Assembly: GCA_903929065.1 (NCBI GenBank)
Contig: CAIYTJ010000163.1
Span: 1 to 6,930 of the forward strand
Direction: 5' to 3'
Length of the DNA stretch: 6,930 bases
Source of the DNA: an uncultured Bacteroidales bacterium
Lineage (GTDB): Bacteria; Bacteroidota; Bacteroidia; Bacteroidales; Paludibacteraceae
Below are positions 1 through 4,897 of the stretch, one piece after another. Positions within the stretch are counted from its first letter, which is position 1, and every line of letters starts with the position of its first letter. Below the pieces are notes generated by a model. That model made no database searches and had not been told where the DNA came from. It saw nothing but the letters and a program-made list of their open reading frames with translations. The translations under genes were made by a program, and so were the position numbers.

Positions 1-438
1 ATATTCTTCAATCTGTTTTATCACGCTCTCTGAAACTGTATTTTTCTGTAGTTCACAATTAGTCAGCATTATTGCTTTAAACATATTTCTAAATTCAGTT
101 TCTTCGTCAGACATTTTGTTGCTGCTTTTCGCTTTAATAATTAACTCATAATGTTTAATTATTCTCAAAGAATAATCATGCATATTGTCTTTTCTAAGAC
201 ATATTGTTCTCAAAAAATCTTCGAGTATGATTTGCATATCATCATCGTCTATTTCTGTGTTGAAATATTCTTTGATAGAACTCACACTTATCATTTGCGA
301 TTTTACTTTTTTAGACTTTTTGTCTTGCTTTGAAGAATATAAATATCTTGCAAGCATATATTTATATGCATCTTCTTTACTCTTCACTTTTTTAATTTCG
401 ATTACTTTCTTGAGTAATTCTTCTTTTGTTTCTTTCAT
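1..438 (-). CDS. Hypothetical protein, N-terminal 146 residues (cut by window edge)
   Basis: This leftward frame begins with ATG at 438-436 and stays open for 146 codons to position 1 without a stop, so its C-terminus lies outside the window. An open run of this length is very unlikely by chance in DNA this AT-rich. The protein starts MKETKEELLKKVIEIKK and is highly charged. Residues 1-20 look like a Lys/Glu-rich helix. A Lys/Ser-rich stretch (about 35-48) follows, then an acidic IDDDD patch (about 63-67) and further predicted helices. I see no signal peptide, membrane segment, zinc motif or catalytic motif, so a soluble helical protein is likely. I do not recognise the family and assign no function. 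The start is preceded only by an A-rich stretch (AAAAAAG just before ATG), as is common in Bacteroidota. It is transcribed away from the recombinase at 1717. Rightward frames over this stretch are shadows. Confidence 0.75.
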   Translation of the reverse strand, partial: MKETKEELLKKVIEIKKVKSKEDAYKYMLARYLYSSKQDKKSKKVKSQMISVSSIKEYFNTEIDDDDMQIILEDFLRTICLRKDNMHDYSLRIIKHYELIIKAKSSNKMSDEETEFRNMFKAIMLTNCELQKNTVSESVIKQIEEY

Positions 439-625
439 CTTTTTTATTTTTAAAATGTTATTAATTTGTTGTATTTATATCGTCTTATTACTTTCATAGT
501 TTAGTTTGAATAATTCTTTTGTTTTAATTGTATAGTTTCATTGTATCGAAAAGTTGATCTTTTTAACGTTATTTTCTGCAAATATTTTTTATTATTTTAT
601 ATAATGCTATATATCAATCTGTTGC

Positions 626-647
626 GACAATTTCATTGTCAATGAAA
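626..647. promoter_or_regulatory. Overlapping palindromes, possible operator
   Basis: Two perfect dyads share bases here. One is GACAAT-ttc-ATTGTC at 626-640. The other is TTTCATTG-t-CAATGAAA at 631-647. The nine bases TTTCATTGT recur at 536-544, again followed shortly by GAAAA, so the motif may be repeated. The position, 98-211 bp before the leftward gene starting at 438, would suit an operator for that gene. No regulator is identified, and AT-rich DNA produces short palindromes by chance. Confidence 0.3.
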
Positions 648-914
648 AACTTTCTAATTCAACTATAGATTTACTTTTGAAAAGTTTGTTTGTTGATACC
701 TATTTGATGAAAATAATTATTAAGTAATTTAGTCGCTTTGCTATTAGCGATATCAATTCAATTTCACTTTTCAAACTCTCTTCAATATCTTCTATAGTTT
801 TTGATGAAAGAAGTTTAACCTTTAACACTATTATTTTGAAAATTATTTAATAAATATGGTAAGGGATTGATAATATGACAATTATGGATTAGCTAAATGC
901 TTGAGCGGATAGAA

Positions 915-949
915 AAAAAAGTTGAGTAAGATTCTTACTCATCTTTTTT
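915..949. terminator. Long hairpin with A/T tails, terminator-like in both directions
   Basis: The arms at 915-930 and 934-949 are complementary at 15 of 16 positions (one mismatch) around a 3-base loop. The core is GTTGAGTAAG-att-CTTACTCATC. The arms end in A-runs on the left and T6 on the right. Read leftward, the stem is followed by a run of eight T, and read rightward by six, so it fits a bidirectional intrinsic terminator. No gene I recognise ends at it: the flanking genes point away from the gap. Confidence 0.5.
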
Positions 950-1201
950 CCGGAAAGGAAACTCTGATTAAAAATTGGAATGTTGAATGTCGAACTTTGT
1001 AAAGAAGTGAGGTGGGAATCAAATAGAAAATAGGGTATTCTTATTTGATTGTATTGAAAATCCAAGAATCAAAAAAACTGGAAAAAACAGACTGTTATTT
1101 TCAATTTGTGTCAGCAAATCAGTTAGAAATGCTTGAATAACATTCAATTCTATTCAAAATTTTATTCAAATCACTATAGTTTGTATCTATTCTTAAATGT
1201 A

Positions 1202-1234
1202 AAAAGTTTGACTGTAAAGAACGGTCAAACTTTT
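1202..1234. terminator. 14-bp stem-loop, terminator-like in both directions
   Basis: The arms 1202-1215 (AAAAGTTTGACTGT) and 1221-1234 (ACGGTCAAACTTTT) pair over 14 positions with one G-T wobble and leave a 5-base loop (AAAGA). The A-run before and T-run after the stem match intrinsic terminators, with a slightly longer T-run (five) when read leftward. As with the hairpin at 915-949, no recognised gene ends here. It could instead be a structured element of an RNA made from this gap. Confidence 0.5.
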
Positions 1235-1450
1235 CATGCAACATCTTAGAGTGTGTATCTATCAATTTTATTAAAACGCTGATTTGTCACAATATTTTTA
1301 AAATACCACTATTTTCATAAAGGAAGATTGTCAGATGATTCTCATTTCAATAGATTAAAGTATCATTCAAAGTATAAACATTTAGCTTGTCAATTATTTG
1401 ATTTGGAAATGAGATAGTTACATACCTGTTCTACTATCTGCGACTAAAAA

Positions 1451-1508
1451 TAAACCTTTGTTTTATTACAAATAAGCAATAATTATACCCTTGTTTTATT
1501 ACAAATAA
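1451..1508. repeat. Direct repeat, two copies at a 33-bp period
   Basis: The 18-base sequence TTGTTTTATTACAAATAA is found exactly at 1458-1475 and 1491-1508. Similarity extends leftward for about ten more bases (8 of 10 identical), giving units 1451-1475 and 1484-1508. A weak third copy may follow from about 1517, where ACCCTCGTCTT resembles ACCCTTGTTTT. The repeat lies about 210-265 bp before the recombinase start, so it may be a protein-binding array or a relic of duplication. Nothing in the sequence identifies a ligand. Confidence 0.7.
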
Positions 1509-1579
1509 TTAAAGATTAAACCCTCGTCTTAAAATCTTAATAATATCCTCGAATAAAAAAACACCATTTTTATTCATCT

Positions 1580-1612
1580 ACTGTATTCAAATAAAGACTG
1601 TATTCAAATAAA
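1580..1612. repeat. Tandem 16-bp repeat at a 17-bp period before the recombinase gene
   Basis: ACTGTATTCAAATAAA occurs exactly at 1580-1595 and again at 1597-1612, separated by one G. Its core TATTCAAA also occurs at 1151-1158 and 1163-1170, and in reverse orientation at 505-512, which is more than expected by chance for an 8-mer in this gap. The array lies about 105-137 bp before the serine recombinase start. That makes it a candidate binding site for the recombinase or its regulator. Confidence 0.7.
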
Positions 1613-1633
1613 TCTTAGAACATATTTGAACAC
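1600..1633. promoter_or_regulatory. Inverted repeat, candidate recombinase site or operator
   Basis: GTATTCAAATA at 1600-1610 is matched in inverted orientation by TATTTGAACAC at 1623-1633 (10 of 11 positions), with a 12-base spacer and a total span of 34 bp. Small serine recombinases bind imperfect inverted repeats of roughly this size, and resolvases often act on a res site beside their own gene. The left arm is also part of the 17-bp tandem repeat. The assignment is an inference from size and position, and it could equally be an operator. Confidence 0.3.
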
Positions 1634-1716
1634 TATATAATATTGTACTGAAAAATTTCAAAGACTTTTTTGGTACGTTCAATATTCCTCCGTAATTTAG
1701 CCTAAAAAGACAAATT

Positions 1717-2352
1717 ATGAAAACTGCGGTTATATATTCACGTGTCAGTTCCACTTCTGACAGACAATCTACCGAACGTCAGGTTTCAGATTTAAAATCT
1801 TATGCTGACAAGAATGACTTCAAAGTTTGTAAAGTTTATGAAGAAAAAATAAGCGGTGCTAAGAAGAATGAAGAAAGAACTATTCTTATGGAATGTATCG
1901 ATTTTTGTATTTCCAATAAGATTGATACGTTTCTTACATCAGAACTTTCAAGAATTGGCCGTAGTACATTGCAGGTTTTAAAAACGCTAGATATACTTCA
2001 TTCCAACAAAATCAATGTTTATGTTCAAAATCTCGGATTGAACACCTTAAACGAAAACAAGGAAATCAATCCACTGGCTAGTATTATAATCACTGTATTG
2101 GCGGAAATGTCATCAATTGAAAGGTCAAACATTCAGTATCGTCTAAACTCTGGCAGACAAAACTTTATTGAAAAAGGTGGGCGACTTGGAAGAAAAGTTG
2201 GAACGACAAAGACAAGTGAACAAATGAAAGATGAATATAGGGATGTAATTTCATTTTTAAAACGGGGTTATTCAGTCAGAAATACAGCCAAATTATCAAA
2301 TAATAGTGTAAGTACGGTTCAACGAGTGAAAAAGTCATTTTTGTATTATTGA
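1717..2352 (+). CDS. Small serine recombinase (resolvase/invertase family)
   Basis: This complete 211-residue protein is a site-specific DNA recombinase of the resolvase/invertase family, which cuts and rejoins DNA at short paired sites through a 5'-phosphoserine link. The N-terminal catalytic domain (about 3-140) opens with IYSRVSS, placing the nucleophile at Ser11 beside Arg9. The expected arginines are present at Arg54 (NEERTIL) and at Arg79 and Arg82 (ELSRIGRST), and the conserved Glu135-Arg136 lies in AEMSSIERSN at the start of the linking helix. The C-terminal part (about 170-208, with FLKRGYSVRNTAKL) fits the short helix-turn-helix of this family. Length is typical of small resolvases and invertases and far below large serine integrases. 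The ATG is preceded by an A-rich stretch rather than a clear ribosome site. Whether it resolves, inverts or transposes is not visible. No transposase or second element gene is nearby. Confidence 0.93.
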   Translation: MKTAVIYSRVSSTSDRQSTERQVSDLKSYADKNDFKVCKVYEEKISGAKKNEERTILMECIDFCISNKIDTFLTSELSRIGRSTLQVLKTLDILHSNKINVYVQNLGLNTLNENKEINPLASIIITVLAEMSSIERSNIQYRLNSGRQNFIEKGGRLGRKVGTTKTSEQMKDEYRDVISFLKRGYSVRNTAKLSNNSVSTVQRVKKSFLYY

Positions 2353-2709
2353 AAATCTTAGATTAAAATTAAAACTAAAACGCCGTTCTATCCATTCATC
2401 AAATCTATTTAACAATCAGCAAAGTGTTACTTTTACTCTTGATTAAATGTATTACTAATAATATTTTCTGTATGTATATTTAGAAGGTTTATTTTGAAAA
2501 ATATGATTGTGTATTTTTATATTACGCCAGGTTTCATATAATACAGGAATATTCAGTTTTGGGACTAAACCATAATTTTCTAATTGTTTTTTGTTTTTAG
2601 ATTCCTCCAAATCATTGAATAATTTTATTTGAGGATTAATAATGATTGCAGTTAAGGATAGCTTCTTATTTTTACGTCATATATCTGATAAATCGTATAC
2701 CTTATATTT
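2353..2709. other. Intergenic region before the beta-galactosidase gene
   Basis: The 357 bp between the recombinase stop and the beta-galactosidase start hold no complete gene. I see no strong terminator hairpin after the recombinase and no good match to TAnnTTTG, so the promoter of the downstream genes remains unplaced. The leftward strand contains a 73-codon open stretch (2455-2676), listed separately. The nine bases AGGAATATT at 2545-2553 are the inverted copy of AATATTCCT at 1681-1689, so a short inverted repeat flanks the recombinase gene. Confidence 0.5.
2455..2676 (-). pseudogene. Possible remnant of a leftward gene lacking its start
   Basis: Read leftward, this frame runs 73 codons from just after a TGA (2679-2677) to a TAG (2457-2455) with no ATG. 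The peptide contains INPQIKLFNDLEESKNK and later ENYGLVPKLNIPVLYETWR, ending in KYTYRKYY. Its mix of Trp, Pro and Gly looks more protein-like than random AT-rich sequence, but I recognise no family. Ahead of the TGA the same frame reads VYDLSDI, which could be older coding sequence. It may be the 3' end of a gene broken when the recombinase segment arrived. A chance open frame of this length somewhere in the gaps is not very unlikely, so confidence is low. Confidence 0.25.
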
Positions 2710-4836
2710 ATGAAAATATACCATGTTATAACCTTTTTAGTCGTATTTTTTTTGTGCTTAATCCAAAATATGAATAGTCAGGAAAAGGCAAATAAACTTT
2801 CTTTAGTTAAGGGAAAAGAATCTTTTATAGGATCACAAAAATTATATTATGGAGCTGCCTATTACCCGGAAGTCTGGCCAGAGGCTGAAATAGATAAGGA
2901 TATTATCCGGATGAGGGATTTGAAAATGAACGTAATGCGAATAGGTGAATTTTCATGGAGCAGGATGGAACCAACTGAAGGGAATTATGATTTTAAATGG
3001 CTTCATGCGATTATTGAGAAATTACATAAAAACGGCATTGATGTAATTCTTGGTACTCCAACGGCAACCCCACCTGTTTGGTTGGCTGAAAAGCATCCTG
3101 AAATTTTTCAAATCAATGAACAGGGAATCCAATTGTCACATGGTGCAAGAAGAAATTGCAGTTATTCAAGTAAAATATATCGTGAATACTGTGAGAAAAT
3201 TTGCTCTAAAATGGCACAGGAATTTGGCAATGAACCCGGTTTAATTGGCTGGCAAACTGATAATGAATTTTCACTTGCACCTGATTATAGTCAGGAAACC
3301 CGCCAAATCTGGATTGACTGGTTGAAAAATCGATACAAGTCCATAGAAAATTTGAATCATTTGTGGTGTACTGATTTATGGAGTCAAACCTACCAGAAAT
3401 TTGAACAAATTCAAATGCCTACATCATTTGTAAATAATCATCCATCTTTGAAACTTGCATGGACACGTTTTACCAATGATATGATTGTTCAGTTTCAGGA
3501 TATTCAGATTAATGCAATTCGGAAATTTTCCAAACTTCCCATTACACACGATGGAATGCCCGGACAGCCGGTTGATTACGAAAAACTGTTTAAGAATCTC
3601 GATTTTGCTGCAATAAATAATTACCACAGTTTTGAAGCATACGATCTGATTCAAAGTAACTATGATCGGTTACGGGGGTTTCAGAAGGGTTTTCACTGGC
3701 TATTTGAGACTGCTCCAAATTATTCCGGCGGAGGCCAGACATGGTATTTGCATCAAATTCCGGGAAGCATGAAAGCGGCTTTGTGGATGAATTATGCTTC
3801 CGGTGGACAGGGTGCAATGTTTTGGCTTTGGCGACAACACCGGTCTGGACAAGAAATGACGCACGGTTCAATTCTTTCTGCCTGGGGTGAAGAAACTGCA
3901 AATTATCAGGAGATCAAAGAATTAGGACAAGAACTCCAAAAATCATCCTCTTTTTTAATGAATAATCCGGTCTCAAAAGCTGATGTTGCCATTTTATATA
4001 GCCATGACTCTCAAAATGGTTTGCAAATTGAAGAATATGCCAATGGGATTAAATATTACAAAGACTGGACATATCGGTTTTACCGAGCTGCTGCCGATGC
4101 TTATTTAATCAGGGATGTGATTTATCCTTCAGCCGATTTGAGTCAATATAAAATGCTGTTTATTCCATTATTGCCGATTATTTCTGAAGAATTCAATATC
4201 CGGCTTAAACATTGGGTTGAACAAGGCGGAACATTAATTTTAGGACCAATGTCGGGTTACAGAGATGAAGAATGGAGTCAGCATGTTAATCACTTTATGG
4301 GAAATGCTGAAGATTGGATGGGAATTTACACAAAATCGGTTATTCCAATTGGTACAACTCGCCGAGCTGAAGAAATTCCGTTTATGCTCAACTTTAATCC
4401 AAACCTGGACATTCAAAAATCCGAAGCTTCACTCTGGAGTTTGTCTTTATGGTCACCGAATGGTAAAACGCTTGCAAATTATGAAGGAGGAGCTCATAAC
4501 AACAAACCGGCAATAATTGAGAATTCTGTTGGAAAAGGTAAGGTAGTGGTTTTAGGAACCGATCCGGGCAAACCTGCCTTAAAGAAATTGCTTTTAAAAT
4601 ATGCTTCAGAAACCGGTATATTGCCATTGGCTAGGGGAGATGAAAGTGTTGTGGTGGTTCCACGAAAAGGAAATGAGCAGGGATTTGTAATAGTGAATCT
4701 TACAAAATATCCACGAAAAATAACGTTGAATTCAGGCTCGAAAAACTTTGAAAATATACTTACGGGTGAAAAAGTAATTTCACCGGATTTGAGTTTAAAA
4801 CCATTTGAAGTTTTGGTTTTAAAAACAAACAAGTGA
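2710..4836 (+). CDS. Secreted GH42 beta-galactosidase
   Basis: This complete 708-residue enzyme of glycoside hydrolase family 42 hydrolyses terminal beta-D-galactosides with retention of configuration (some members act on alpha-L-arabinopyranosides). Residues 1-23 form a signal peptide (Lys2, hydrophobic 7-18, likely cleavage near MNS/QE). Cys16 is not in a good lipobox, so a periplasmic or secreted soluble enzyme is likely. The TIM barrel (about 46-415) starts with YYGAAYYPEVWP and RIGEFSWSRMEP. The acid/base is Glu186 in WQTDNEF and the likely nucleophile is Glu333 in LFETAPN. The trimerisation-type middle domain (about 424-635) begins ADVAILYSHDS, and a small C-terminal beta domain follows (about 645-706). 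The four-cysteine zinc site of some GH42 enzymes is not evident: only Cys150, Cys161 and Cys165 lie in the area. The chosen ATG supplies the export signal and lacks a Shine-Dalgarno sequence. It lies 61 bp before the beta-mannosidase gene. Confidence 0.94.
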   Translation: MKIYHVITFLVVFFLCLIQNMNSQEKANKLSLVKGKESFIGSQKLYYGAAYYPEVWPEAEIDKDIIRMRDLKMNVMRIGEFSWSRMEPTEGNYDFKWLHAIIEKLHKNGIDVILGTPTATPPVWLAEKHPEIFQINEQGIQLSHGARRNCSYSSKIYREYCEKICSKMAQEFGNEPGLIGWQTDNEFSLAPDYSQETRQIWIDWLKNRYKSIENLNHLWCTDLWSQTYQKFEQIQMPTSFVNNHPSLKLAWTRFTNDMIVQFQDIQINAIRKFSKLPITHDGMPGQPVDYEKLFKNLDFAAINNYHSFEAYDLIQSNYDRLRGFQKGFHWLFETAPNYSGGGQTWYLHQIPGSMKAALWMNYASGGQGAMFWLWRQHRSGQEMTHGSILSAWGEETANYQEIKELGQELQKSSSFLMNNPVSKADVAILYSHDSQNGLQIEEYANGIKYYKDWTYRFYRAAADAYLIRDVIYPSADLSQYKMLFIPLLPIISEEFNIRLKHWVEQGGTLILGPMSGYRDEEWSQHVNHFMGNAEDWMGIYTKSVIPIGTTRRAEEIPFMLNFNPNLDIQKSEASLWSLSLWSPNGKTLANYEGGAHNNKPAIIENSVGKGKVVVLGTDPGKPALKKLLLKYASETGILPLARGDESVVVVPRKGNEQGFVIVNLTKYPRKITLNSGSKNFENILTGEKVISPDLSLKPFEVLVLKTNK

Positions 4837-4897
4837 TTTCTTTGAGTTTCTTAATTTCGTAAGATTTTTTAAATTTTTTTACAGCCAATTAAATATT

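Larger units (their letters stand above)
439..1716. other. AT-rich divergent intergenic region with repeats and hairpins
   Basis: About 1.28 kb separates the leftward gene starting at 438 from the rightward recombinase starting at 1717. I find no convincing gene in it: the stop-free runs on both strands are short (about 30-50 codons) and of the kind expected by chance at this base composition. It does hold overlapping palindromes near 626-647, two long hairpins (915-949 and 1202-1234), a 33-bp-period repeat (1451-1508), a 17-bp-period repeat (1580-1612) and an inverted repeat (1600-1633). I could not find a good match to the Bacteroidota promoter consensus (TTTG, then TAnnTTTG), so no promoter is called. 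Confidence 0.6.

Noticed and set aside
151..499. Two rightward open frames of 60 and 104 codons
   Set aside because: They lie largely opposite the leftward gene at 1-438, and their Phe/Ile/Ser-rich products are typical of antisense shadows of Lys/Glu/Asn-rich coding sequence.
607..846. Leftward frame of about 80 codons broken by a single TAG (700-702), with peptides resembling KTIEDIEESLKSEIELI
   Set aside because: It looks protein-like, but in DNA this AT-rich a run of this length with one stop is expected by chance somewhere in a 1.3-kb gap. It has no ATG near its beginning and no recognisable family.
1033..1137. Rightward 34-codon stretch ending FVSANQLEMLE
   Set aside because: It is short, has no start codon at its head and no clear ribosome site, and matches chance expectation.
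1283..1417. Rightward 44-codon open stretch containing GRLSDDSHFNRLKYHSK, faintly like an AraC-type helix
   Set aside because: It is too short, has no start codon near its beginning, and the resemblance covers only a few residues. Several stretches of this length are expected by chance here.
1451..1612. CRISPR array
   Set aside because: The repeat units occur only twice each, are AT-rich without a conserved repeat-spacer pattern, and no cas gene is present.
1717..2352. Large serine integrase or transposon-borne resolvase with its own transposase
   Set aside because: At 211 residues it lacks the long C-terminal domains of large serine integrases, and no transposase or transposon end is visible in the window.
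4837..4897. Terminator between the two hydrolase genes
   Set aside because: The gap is T-rich, but I find no stable stem before the T-runs.
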